DNA of 64,000 nt, taken from the NCBI RefSeq assembly GCF_036023875.1, contig NZ_CP107931.1:1-64000 (forward strand), read 5' to 3'. The DNA comes from Mycobacterium sp. NBC_00419 (GTDB lineage: Bacteria; Actinomycetota; Actinomycetes; Mycobacteriales; Mycobacteriaceae). Below, piece by piece: positions 8,590-16,227 of this stretch. The position numbers and the translations under genes are program-made. The notes beneath the pieces are model-generated. The model made no database searches. It worked only from the letters and a program-made list of their open reading frames with translations, and had not been told where the DNA came from. Each line of letters opens with the position of its first letter. Position 1 is the first letter of the stretch.

Positions 8590-9345
8590 TCAGCTAGCGA
8601 CGATTTGGATCAGGATGTCGCGGTTGACATTCAGGTGCTCAGAAATCAGTCGCGTAGAAAGGCGCTCGTTGCGCTGTTCGAGCGCGTCGTAGATCGCGCG
8701 GTGCTCGCCAAATGCCTGCGCGGCGCCGGTCTTGTACTCCCCCGAACTTGCCTCGAGAATGGCGAGGGCATAGAGCATCTCGGCTTCGACGGCCTTGAAG
8801 AAGCGGTCGATTCGAGGGCTGTCGAGCAGCCCGATGATGGCGGCGTGGAAGTCGAGGTCGGACTGAACGATTGCGCGGAAGTCGGTGCCGCGTGAGGCGC
8901 GCTCCAGCTGGTCGATCGCCGTCGTGAGTTGGTCGAAGCGTTGTCCGCCACTGGGCTGATCCGAAGTGCACCAGCGTTTGGCCGCGCCGACTTCCAGTAC
9001 TTCTCGAGAGCGGTACATGTCGGTGATGTCCTCGGCGCTGAAATCGACCACCGTCGAACCCTTGTGTCGCTGATGGCGCACGAGGCCCTCTGATTCGAGC
9101 ACCCGCAGGGCGTCCCGCACGGTGCGGCGGGACACCTGGTAGCGCTCGGAGATCACTTCTTCGCGCAGCGACGCACCGCGGACAATCTCGCCGGACAGAA
9201 TCTCCTCGCGAACGAGATCGGCGACCTGCTCGCCCGTTGTGCTTCGGGACGGCAAGAGCGCATGCACTTCGGCGTGCTCACCGGGCATGGATACCACGGC
9301 CGCTACCCCTCTCGATCCGTCAGCATTCGATCCATTGTGTACCAC
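8590..9345 (-). CDS. GntR-family transcriptional regulator, FCD domain (FadR subfamily)
   Basis: This 251-aa protein has an N-terminal winged helix (about 38-105) with the helix-turn-helix stretch EVISERYQVSRRTVRDALR and the wing HQRHKGSTVV. An all-helical FCD ligand domain follows (about 112-240), with a histidine-containing core such as DLDFHAAIIGLLDSPR, usually a metal plus organic-acid or amine pocket. Residues 1-19 may be an over-long start; an ATG at residue 20 is the alternative. It sits between the kinase operon and the divergent fusion gene. A perfect 15-bp palindrome lies 76 bp upstream, suggesting autoregulation and control of the whole island. Confidence 0.9.
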   Translation of the reverse strand: MVHNGSNADGSRGVAAVVSMPGEHAEVHALLPSRSTTGEQVADLVREEILSGEIVRGASLREEVISERYQVSRRTVRDALRVLESEGLVRHQRHKGSTVVDFSAEDITDMYRSREVLEVGAAKRWCTSDQPSGGQRFDQLTTAIDQLERASRGTDFRAIVQSDLDFHAAIIGLLDSPRIDRFFKAVEAEMLYALAILEASSGEYKTGAAQAFGEHRAIYDALEQRNERLSTRLISEHLNVNRDILIQIVAS

Positions 9346-9420
9346 GCCGATCGTCCGCCATTGGGAGTGGCGCTTCGTGGGAGGAACCCGTAAAGTCGCC
9401 CCGGTGCCGGGTGATTGTAG

Positions 9421-9435
9421 AATTGGTCACCAATT
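9421..9435. promoter_or_regulatory. Probable GntR operator between regulator and fusion gene
   Basis: AATTGGTCACCAATT is a perfect 7-1-7 inverted repeat in the 218-bp divergent region between the GntR gene and the kinase-lyase fusion gene. It contains the same core as the sites ahead of the importer and kinase operons. Confidence 0.7.
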
Positions 9436-9563
9436 GGAGCGGATACGGGCGGCTCTATCTCGCGAGGGTGAGTACCAAGCACGACCGACTCGTCGTTCGC
9501 GGCGACGTCTGACAAGCGGGCCATCCAGACCGACATCACGACTCCCCCAGAAAGGACACCGCG

Positions 9564-12479
9564 GTGACCTCCTCAACCACGGGCTTCGACTTCTTCGCCC
9601 ACCCCGAACTGCCAGCGCCACTGGTCACTGAGCGCGACGCCGCCCAATTCGTCGCCGAAAACTACGGAATCGACGCCACAGCCGCCACTTTAGGCAGTCA
9701 GCAAGACGCCAATTTCTTGATGACCAATGCCAGTGGAGCGGTGGTCGGGGTGTTGAAGGTGGCCAATCCGGCTTTCGGTGACGCTGAGATCGACGCCCAG
9801 GTAGCAGCGACGGATTGGGTCGCCGAACGCGAGCCAGCACTGCGACTCTCCCGTGCCATTCCCGACCGCCAGGGCCGACAGTTCTCAACACTGCCCGGTG
9901 GTCAGGGCTCAGCACGGCTGCTGACCTTCCTGCCCGGCGGCACCCTGGCGGAGTCCGGCTACCTCGCACCGACGGTCCTTGCCGAAATGGGTGACGTTGC
10001 GGGCCGCGTCAGCCGAGCGCTGCTCTCATTCGAGCATCCCGGGCTGCGGCGCGTGCTGCAGTGGGATCCGCGTTTTGCAGGCCGTGTCGTCGACTTCCTT
10101 GCGGGGTACCTACCCGACTCGTTCGAGGCCGCCAAGATCACGACCGCAACGGCCGCCGCGGTCGACGCACTGCAACGTCTCGACGCTCACCTGCCCCGTC
10201 AGGCCGTGCACCTCGACATTGCCGACACCAATACGGTGGGCTCGTGGGGACTCGACGGCAGGCGGCACCCGGACGGGGTCTTGGACTTCGGTGACTTGAC
10301 CCATACCTGGGCGGTCGCCGAACTCGCCGCTACCGTCGCCTCCACCCTGCATCATCCAGGTGTCGAACCGGCTGCCACGCTGTCGGTGATTTCAGCATTT
10401 CATGCCATCCGGCCGCTCAGCGGCGAGGAGATCGATGCGCTGTGGCCGATGGTCGTCGCCAGGACCGCGGTATTGCTGATCAGCGATCTGCAACAGGTCG
10501 CCATCGACCCGGGCAACGAGTATGCGGCCACCACGGTGCAGCGGGAACGCGCCCTTCTCGATCAGGCGCTGTCCGTTCCGACGGCGGTCATGTCTGCCCT
10601 GATTCGCGACCGGCTTGACGTCGCAGTCCCCCGCCGCGGCCCGGACATGCCCCGGCCGATCTTTGAGATTGAGCCGGCAGGCATTGCAACCCTTGATCTT
10701 TCAGTTGATTCGGACTCCGTGGACCGAGGCGCCTGGCTCAACCCCGACCTGACGACGCGGCTGGCAGGCGAGGCATTGGCGTCAGGCGCGCGAGCTGTCG
10801 TCACCGCCTACGGTGCTGCGCGTCTAGATCACAGTCAGCCGCTAGCGGCGCAGAGCAGCGCCACGATCACCACGGGCATTGATGTCTGGTCGGCCGATGC
10901 CACTCAACTGACTGCGCCGTGGGACGGCGAGGTAACCGTTGACGACGACGAACTCATATTGCGTAACGGTTCTCATGAGTTGCGGTTGACCGGCGCAACG
11001 TTCAATCCGGCGATCGAACGAGTGGTCCAGGGGGACCCGCTGGCGACAATGCCTGCCGGACAGCGGATCCACCTAGCCGTACACCCGAGCGGGGCGCCCG
11101 TAGCGCCGGAGACGGTTCGGCCGGAGTACGCACCAGGCTGGCTGGCGCTCACATCAGATCCCGCCCCGCTGCTCGGGCTGCCTCATCGCCGTTCGGCACA
11201 GCAAGACCTGCTGGAACGACGGGCGGCAACGTTCGCCGACGTCCAGGAGCACTACTACACGCGCCCTCCCCAAATCGAGCGCGGCTGGCGGCATCACATG
11301 CTGTCCACACGGGGGCGCAGCTACCTGGATATGGTCAACAACGTCACCGTGCTGGGCCATGCACACCCCGCCGTTGCCGACGCCGCGACCCGACAACTCA
11401 ACCGGCTCAACACCAACTCACGATTCAACTACGCGGTGGTGGTCGAGTTCTGCGAACGCCTCACGGCACTGCTCCCCGATCCTCTGGACACCGTGTTCCT
11501 GGTGAACTCAGGTTCTGAGTCCGTCGACCTCGCGATCCGACTTGCCATGGCAGCCACTGGTTCTCGTGATGTCGTCGCCGTTGGCGAGGCCTATCATGGC
11601 TGGACGTACGCCACCGATGCGGTGTCGACCTCCACTGCGGACAACCCGAATGCCCTGACCACCCGGCCGGACTGGGTGCACACGGTGGAATCCCCGAACA
11701 GCTTCCGCGGCAAATATCGCGGCGCCGAGGCTTGGAAGTATGCCACCGAGGCAGTCGACGTCATCACCGAGCTCGCGCACGGTGGGCGCGCTCCGGCGGC
11801 ATTCCTCGCCGAAACCGTCTACGGCAACGCCGGTGGAATGGCCCTCCCCGATGGCTACCTGGACGCGGTATACGCCGCGGTTCGGGCCGCCGGCGGGTTG
11901 GCGATCGCCGACGAAGTCCAGGTTGCCTACGGTCGTCTGGGCCAATGGTTTTGGGGTTTCGAGCAACAAGGCGTAGTGCCCGACATCGTGACGATTGCCA
12001 AAGCGACGGGCAACGGTCATCCCGTCGGCGCGGTCATCACCAGCCGGGCCATCGCAGAGCGTTTCCACGCCGAAGGCTACTTCTTCTCGTCCACCGGTGG
12101 CAGCCCGCTGTCGAGCGCTGTCGGCCTGGCGGTACTCGACACGCTCCACGAGGAACGTCTGCAAGACAATGCGATGACCGTAGGGACGCATCTGATCTCG
12201 AGGCTCCGGGAACTGGCCACCCGCCACCGGTTGATCGGAACCGTGCACGGCTCTGGTCTCTACATTGGCGTGGAGATGGTCCGCGACCGCGACACGCTGG
12301 AAGCCGCACCCGAGGAGACCTTGGCCATCTGTGACCGGATGCTCGAACTCGGTGTCGTGATACAGCCGACCGGTGAACGCAAGAACATCCTGAAGACCAA
12401 GCCGCCATTGTGCATCGACATGGACGGCGCCAATCACTATGCCGACATGCTCGACCGTGTCCTCACTGAGGGCTGGTGA
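9564..12479 (+). CDS. Tri-domain fusion: APH-type kinase, degenerate M23-like domain, class III PLP phospho-lyase
   Basis: This 971-aa protein has three parts. Residues about 15-340 are an APH-fold kinase (HLDIADTN with His216 and Asp218; LDFGD at 240-244). Residues about 380-540 contain a beta-rich segment resembling the LytM/M23 fold (TTGID at 436-440, then APWDGEV), but the metal-binding His of HxGID is Thr, so peptidase activity is unlikely. Residues about 545-971 are a class III PLP enzyme (IADEVQ with Asp783; Lys813 in IAKATGNGHP; NILKTKPP at the C-terminus), close to phospho-lyases. Kinase and lyase on one chain suggest channelling of a phosphorylated amino-alcohol. GTG start with AAAGGA upstream. 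Transcribed away from the GntR gene. Confidence 0.85.
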   Translation: MTSSTTGFDFFAHPELPAPLVTERDAAQFVAENYGIDATAATLGSQQDANFLMTNASGAVVGVLKVANPAFGDAEIDAQVAATDWVAEREPALRLSRAIPDRQGRQFSTLPGGQGSARLLTFLPGGTLAESGYLAPTVLAEMGDVAGRVSRALLSFEHPGLRRVLQWDPRFAGRVVDFLAGYLPDSFEAAKITTATAAAVDALQRLDAHLPRQAVHLDIADTNTVGSWGLDGRRHPDGVLDFGDLTHTWAVAELAATVASTLHHPGVEPAATLSVISAFHAIRPLSGEEIDALWPMVVARTAVLLISDLQQVAIDPGNEYAATTVQRERALLDQALSVPTAVMSALIRDRLDVAVPRRGPDMPRPIFEIEPAGIATLDLSVDSDSVDRGAWLNPDLTTRLAGEALASGARAVVTAYGAARLDHSQPLAAQSSATITTGIDVWSADATQLTAPWDGEVTVDDDELILRNGSHELRLTGATFNPAIERVVQGDPLATMPAGQRIHLAVHPSGAPVAPETVRPEYAPGWLALTSDPAPLLGLPHRRSAQQDLLERRAATFADVQEHYYTRPPQIERGWRHHMLSTRGRSYLDMVNNVTVLGHAHPAVADAATRQLNRLNTNSRFNYAVVVEFCERLTALLPDPLDTVFLVNSGSESVDLAIRLAMAATGSRDVVAVGEAYHGWTYATDAVSTSTADNPNALTTRPDWVHTVESPNSFRGKYRGAEAWKYATEAVDVITELAHGGRAPAAFLAETVYGNAGGMALPDGYLDAVYAAVRAAGGLAIADEVQVAYGRLGQWFWGFEQQGVVPDIVTIAKATGNGHPVGAVITSRAIAERFHAEGYFFSSTGGSPLSSAVGLAVLDTLHEERLQDNAMTVGTHLISRLRELATRHRLIGTVHGSGLYIGVEMVRDRDTLEAAPEETLAICDRMLELGVVIQPTGERKNILKTKPPLCIDMDGANHYADMLDRVLTEGW

Positions 12480-12632
12480 CACCCGCCGTCGGCCATAAGG
12501 CTCCGTCGTCGGGACTCGCCGACCCGGTCCCCCACCGCCATGCCGCCATGTTCCATGTAACGCCGATTCCGGGCAGTCTGCGTTCCGTACCGACGGCGTT
12601 TGTGGAGTCATGACATCGGGCAAGATCTACGT

Positions 12633-12866
12633 ATGCGAAATCTCTTTGCCCGTTCGACCGTCGCCGTTCTTGCCGCCGCTCCCATCGCCGCCGTATCGCT
12701 GCTCGGAGCCGGGATCGGTTCGGCGGACCCCCTCAACTGCCCCAACGGACAGTTCTGGGATCCGATCACCAACACCTGCCAGACGCCGCGTCCGGCGGAC
12801 AACTGTGCGCCCGGCGACTACTGGAACCCGTTGTCCAATGCCTGCCGGCCCTTGGGGCAGCTCTAG
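12633..12866 (+). CDS. Small secreted cysteine-motif protein
   Basis: This 77-aa protein has a typical Sec signal peptide (MRNLFARSTVAVLAAAP, cleavage likely after GIGSA). The mature part contains two copies of a Cys-bounded motif: CPNGQFWDPITNTC and CAPGDYWNPLSNAC. The four cysteines suggest two disulfides. Function is unknown; such tiny secreted proteins are frequent in mycobacteria. The ATG at 12633 is chosen because it starts the signal peptide. The 150 bp between the fusion gene and this gene show no gene or clear hairpin. Confidence 0.7.
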   Translation: MRNLFARSTVAVLAAAPIAAVSLLGAGIGSADPLNCPNGQFWDPITNTCQTPRPADNCAPGDYWNPLSNACRPLGQL

Positions 12867-12909
12867 TACCTGATGCCCCGCGGAACAGCCCCAGGGTGGA
12901 CACTATGAC

Positions 12910-13461
12910 GTGGCCCTTTCTGCAACAGTGTTCAAAGTCGAACTTGGCATCTCCGATGTCGATCACGGTTACTACGCCGATCACACGCTGACCGTGGCCC
13001 GTCATCCCAGTGAAACCGATGAGCGAATGGTGTTGCGGTTGTTGGCATTCGGGCTGCGCGCACACCGGCTCAGCGACGTCGACGGTGATCTGGCGTTCGG
13101 GGCGGGCCTGTCCACCCCTGGCGTACCGGACTTGCGGCTCGCGGACTACACGGGCCGGATCCTGGAGTGGATCAATGTCGGCCAGCCCGATGAACGAGCC
13201 TTGGGCAAGGCGGCCAGTCAGGCCGACCAGGTGCTCCTATTCCCGTTCGCCACCGGCGTGGCCACCTGGTGGCGCACCGTGGGACCCAAAGTGGCGGGGC
13301 TGCGGAACCTGTCGGTGGTGCAGATACCACACGCACCGGTGCAGCAACTGGCCCAAACTGTCGATCGACGGGTCTCGGCGCAGGTAATGGTGATGGAAAG
13401 TCAGGTGACGATGACCGTGGGCGGTGTCGACGTCACCTTCACCCCCGAACCATTGAAGTGA
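12910..13461 (+). CDS. YaeQ family protein
   Basis: This 183-aa cytosolic protein has the recognisable YaeQ sequence from end to end: an early HTLTVARHPSETDERMVLRLLAFGLRA-type segment (about 24-50) and the LADYTGRILEWINVGQPDE core (about 77-95). YaeQ proteins have a PD-(D/E)xK nuclease-like fold, but their biological role is not settled. GTG start. It is 43 bp downstream of the small secreted protein gene, with no sign of a functional link. Confidence 0.88.
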   Translation: MALSATVFKVELGISDVDHGYYADHTLTVARHPSETDERMVLRLLAFGLRAHRLSDVDGDLAFGAGLSTPGVPDLRLADYTGRILEWINVGQPDERALGKAASQADQVLLFPFATGVATWWRTVGPKVAGLRNLSVVQIPHAPVQQLAQTVDRRVSAQVMVMESQVTMTVGGVDVTFTPEPLK

Positions 13462-13490
13462 ACGTCTTAGCGCGCCGTTAGGCTCACGAC

Positions 13491-13700
13491 GTGCACACCG
13501 TGACCCTGGCCAGTGGCGCCTCAACGGCGGCGCTGACGGTGGGGCTGGCGGCCTATTCAGCGTTGATCCTCGCCGGCATCGCGATGGCGATCTACGACGT
13601 TCGCCCGCAACGACGACGCCGGGCGATCGCCGCCACGGCGATGGTCGGGATGCTGACCCTCGCCGGGCTGGTTATCGCGATCCTCAGCAGTGTCGTGTGA
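13491..13700 (+). CDS. Small two-helix membrane protein
   Basis: This 69-aa protein has two hydrophobic helices (about 14-38 and 49-67) separated by a basic loop (DVRPQRRRRA), giving both ends outside by the positive-inside rule. GTG start. I recognise no family. The codon pattern and composition look like genuine mycobacterial coding sequence. Confidence 0.55.
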   Translation: MHTVTLASGASTAALTVGLAAYSALILAGIAMAIYDVRPQRRRRAIAATAMVGMLTLAGLVIAILSSVV

Positions 13701-13737
13701 ACGGTCGCCGAGAGTCGCTTGCTCCCGTGCCGGGGCC

Positions 13738-14367
13738 CTAGGCCGGGCCTTCGGTCGCGTTCGCTTGGTTCTTCGAACGTGTGGACTTGGCAGCGCTCGG
13801 GGAGATGACGTCGTTGAGCATTGCGTTGACGGCAACGCGCGCTCGGTCGCCAGTCCACCCCTCTGGATCCTTGACTGTCGAGACGAAGAACCCGCGCGAC
13901 ACTAGGAAGAGAACGTCGGCCAGCCATGGAGGCGCATCGACCTCGGACTCTTCGATCGTCCTGGCGATCGATGCATGGTCATCGTGGGCCTCGTCGACCA
14001 GCGCCTCCCATTGGTCGCTGGCGGGTTCCTCCTTGGCGAGGATCTCGTGCCACAGCCGGCGGATCGCGTCGTCATAGTCCTCCGTATCCAGAGTCCAATC
14101 CATAAGCGCGCGAAGACGATCCACGCCAGACTTCCGGTCGAGCACCTCCGCCACCGCGGCGTCCCACCTGGCACGAACATGCGATACCGCGTTGACCAGC
14201 AGCGCGGATCGACTGGGGACGTACTTCGTTATGACCGTCGTCGACCGACCCATGCGGGCGGCCACGGCTCGGATCGTGACGGAGCGCGGCCCCTCCTCGC
14301 GGGCCACATCGAGGGTGGCTTGGGCGATCTCCGTGAGACGTGCGCTCGTATCGATTTCGGGCGGCAT
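13738..14367 (-). CDS. TetR-family transcriptional regulator
   Basis: This 209-aa protein has an N-terminal helix-turn-helix typical of TetR (SVTIRAVAARMGRSTTVITKYVPSRSALL, about 28-57) and a helical C-terminal ligand domain. It is divergent from the CocE-type hydrolase and dipeptide importer operon. Two adjacent perfect palindromes lie in the 138-bp shared promoter, so it most likely represses both itself and that operon and is released by an imported ligand. Confidence 0.9.
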   Translation of the reverse strand: MPPEIDTSARLTEIAQATLDVAREEGPRSVTIRAVAARMGRSTTVITKYVPSRSALLVNAVSHVRARWDAAVAEVLDRKSGVDRLRALMDWTLDTEDYDDAIRRLWHEILAKEEPASDQWEALVDEAHDDHASIARTIEESEVDAPPWLADVLFLVSRGFFVSTVKDPEGWTGDRARVAVNAMLNDVISPSAAKSTRSKNQANATEGPA

Positions 14368-14397
14368 AGTGCGACCTTAGCCCTTCCGCTTGACGAG

Positions 14398-14423
14398 ACA
14401 ACAGTGTTGTACAACAGTGTTGT
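14398..14423. promoter_or_regulatory. Tandem TetR operator (two perfect 13-bp palindromes)
   Basis: ACAACAGTGTTGT occurs twice head to tail, at 14398-14410 and 14411-14423. Each copy is a perfect 6-1-6 inverted repeat, and the 26-bp block reads the same on both strands. It lies 31 bp from the TetR start and 83 bp from the hydrolase start. Tandem operators allow two dimers to bind, as in QacR-like systems. Confidence 0.75.
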
Positions 14424-14505
14424 CTTACCGTGACGGAGACAACGTCCTCATCCGAGCGCTCGGCTCGTCGGTGTCGCCATTAGGGGTCAAGGAGGAGACG
14501 TTCGC

Positions 14506-16227
14506 GTGAGTGAATTGCAGATCGTCCGTACCGTCGCCGAACCTGTCGGCGACAGCGCGACGGAGCACGCGGTTCCCATGAGAGACGGCACAGTCCTCGC
14601 GACGGACGTGTACCTGCCGTCCGGCGTCTCCCACGCACCGACGGTGCTCGTCCGCCTGCCGTACGACAAGAACAGTCGGTACGTGTTCTTCGACAAGATC
14701 GCTCGGCGATTCACCGACCGCGGCTATGCGATGGTCGTGCAGGACGTGCGTGGAAAGTTTCGGTCGCAAGGCCTGACGGAGCCATTCGACCACGAGGTCG
14801 AGGACGGGTACGACACCATTGACTGGATAGTGGCCCAAGACTGGAGCGACGGCGCGGTCGGCATGTTCGGCGACTCCTACTACGGCTTCACGCAGTGGGC
14901 CGCCGTGGTCTCCGCCCACCCAGCGCTCAAGGCGATCGTCCCGCGGGTGACGACCTACGAGTTGACCACAGTGAATCGTGGTGGCCTTGGCGGCTTCGGT
15001 CAACCCGTGCCGTGGATGGAGGGCGCCTACTACCTCGCAACTCACTGGATCGACCACGAGGCCTACGAATACGACCCGAACTACGACACCCGCCCCTTGA
15101 CCGAAGCGTTCGAGGAGGCATTCGAGGCCATCGGCGCCCGATCCTCGTCGTTCGACTCGCAGACCCCAGTCCGGGTGGACAAGAAGGGACCGTTCGACCT
15201 CAAGCATCCACGCGATGCCAAACCCATCCCCGTCCTACAGACCGTCGGCTGGTTCGACAATCTGATGATCCCGCAGATGCGCGACGTGATGGAGTTGGAA
15301 TCACTTCCCCAGTGGGCGGCAGTGCAATACGTCGAGGCCGGCTGCTTCGATCACGAGAACTACATCCTCGACCTGGCACCGATAACAAAAGAAGACGATC
15401 ACGGCGTCAACGACGAGGCGTTGGAGCGGATGCTCGACCTCTACACGTCGCACGCACTGGACTTCCTCGACGTCTTCGTGCGGGGACTCAAGTCACCGGA
15501 CACTCTCCCGAAGGTCCGTTGGGAACTCGGCCACGTGGGTTGGCAGACGTCGTCGCAGTGGCCGCCCCCCGAGGCAACCAAGCGAAGCTTTGATCTCTCC
15601 GGGTTGAGCAGCGCGGCCGGTGCAACCCCGGGCGGCCACCTGGTGGATGCCGGCGCGGGCGAGGCAGGAGAGGTCCAGTGGGGCTTCGATCCGGACAACC
15701 TGATTCCGTCGGCAGTCAAGAACTCCTTCGCCTTCCTTTTCGACTATCCAGATGAAAGTGCGACGGGCGACCGCGGGGACGTGCTGACATTCACTAGCCA
15801 GCGACTCACCGAACCACTCGACCTCGCTGGTCCGGTCGAGGTCGAAGCTCGCGTGTCGAGCACGGCTCCGACCGCCGACGTGTTCGTCAAGCTCCTCGAC
15901 GTCGCCCCGGACGGCAGTGCGCACATGATCGTGCGCGGGCAGGTTCATCTCGACGACGCCCGATCTATTTCTCGGGCGCACGTCAACCTCGGCCACACCG
16001 GCTACCGACTTCGCCCGAATCACGCTCTCCGCATTCACATTTCGTCAAGCGATTTCCCGCTGTTCGTCCCGAACTCCGGCACCGACGAGAACCGGTGGAC
16101 GGTTGTCGAGCCACGAGCATCCCAGCAGACGCTGCACGTCTCGGCCGACTGGCCGGCACGCCTGACCGTAACCGCACTACCGCTGGCCGTAACCGCACTA
16201 CCGGAGGAACGTAACGATGCTTCGTAA
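14506..16227 (+). CDS. CocE/NonD-type serine hydrolase (X-Pro dipeptidyl-peptidase family S15 fold)
   Basis: This 573-aa alpha/beta hydrolase has nucleophile Ser124 in GMFGDSYYG, an oxyanion tyrosine region near LVRLPYDKNS, and the C-terminal jelly-roll domain (about 350-560, starting near RSFDLSGLS) characteristic of cocaine esterase, glutaryl-acylase and X-Pro dipeptidyl-peptidase relatives. It has no signal peptide, so it acts in the cytosol. Its gene overlaps the next gene, a substrate-binding lipoprotein, by 11 bp, so it probably cleaves the ester or amide imported by that transporter. GTG start with an AAGGAGGAG ribosome site. The last codons contain a tandem 21-bp duplication. Confidence 0.88.
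   Translation: MSELQIVRTVAEPVGDSATEHAVPMRDGTVLATDVYLPSGVSHAPTVLVRLPYDKNSRYVFFDKIARRFTDRGYAMVVQDVRGKFRSQGLTEPFDHEVEDGYDTIDWIVAQDWSDGAVGMFGDSYYGFTQWAAVVSAHPALKAIVPRVTTYELTTVNRGGLGGFGQPVPWMEGAYYLATHWIDHEAYEYDPNYDTRPLTEAFEEAFEAIGARSSSFDSQTPVRVDKKGPFDLKHPRDAKPIPVLQTVGWFDNLMIPQMRDVMELESLPQWAAVQYVEAGCFDHENYILDLAPITKEDDHGVNDEALERMLDLYTSHALDFLDVFVRGLKSPDTLPKVRWELGHVGWQTSSQWPPPEATKRSFDLSGLSSAAGATPGGHLVDAGAGEAGEVQWGFDPDNLIPSAVKNSFAFLFDYPDESATGDRGDVLTFTSQRLTEPLDLAGPVEVEARVSSTAPTADVFVKLLDVAPDGSAHMIVRGQVHLDDARSISRAHVNLGHTGYRLRPNHALRIHISSSDFPLFVPNSGTDENRWTVVEPRASQQTLHVSADWPARLTVTALPLAVTALPEERNDAS
16162..16203 (+). repeat. Tandem 21-bp duplication in hydrolase C-terminus
   Basis: Two adjacent 21-bp copies differ at one base (CTGACCGTAACC versus CTGGCCGTAACC at their left ends). 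They encode the heptads LTVTALP and LAVTALP in frame. This looks like a recent slippage duplication that lengthens the last beta strand region without breaking the frame. Confidence 0.8.

Noticed and set aside
9620..9632. ACTGGTCACTGAG as a further copy of the GntR palindrome
   Set aside because: It matches only 8 of 12 arm positions and lies inside the coding sequence of the fusion gene.
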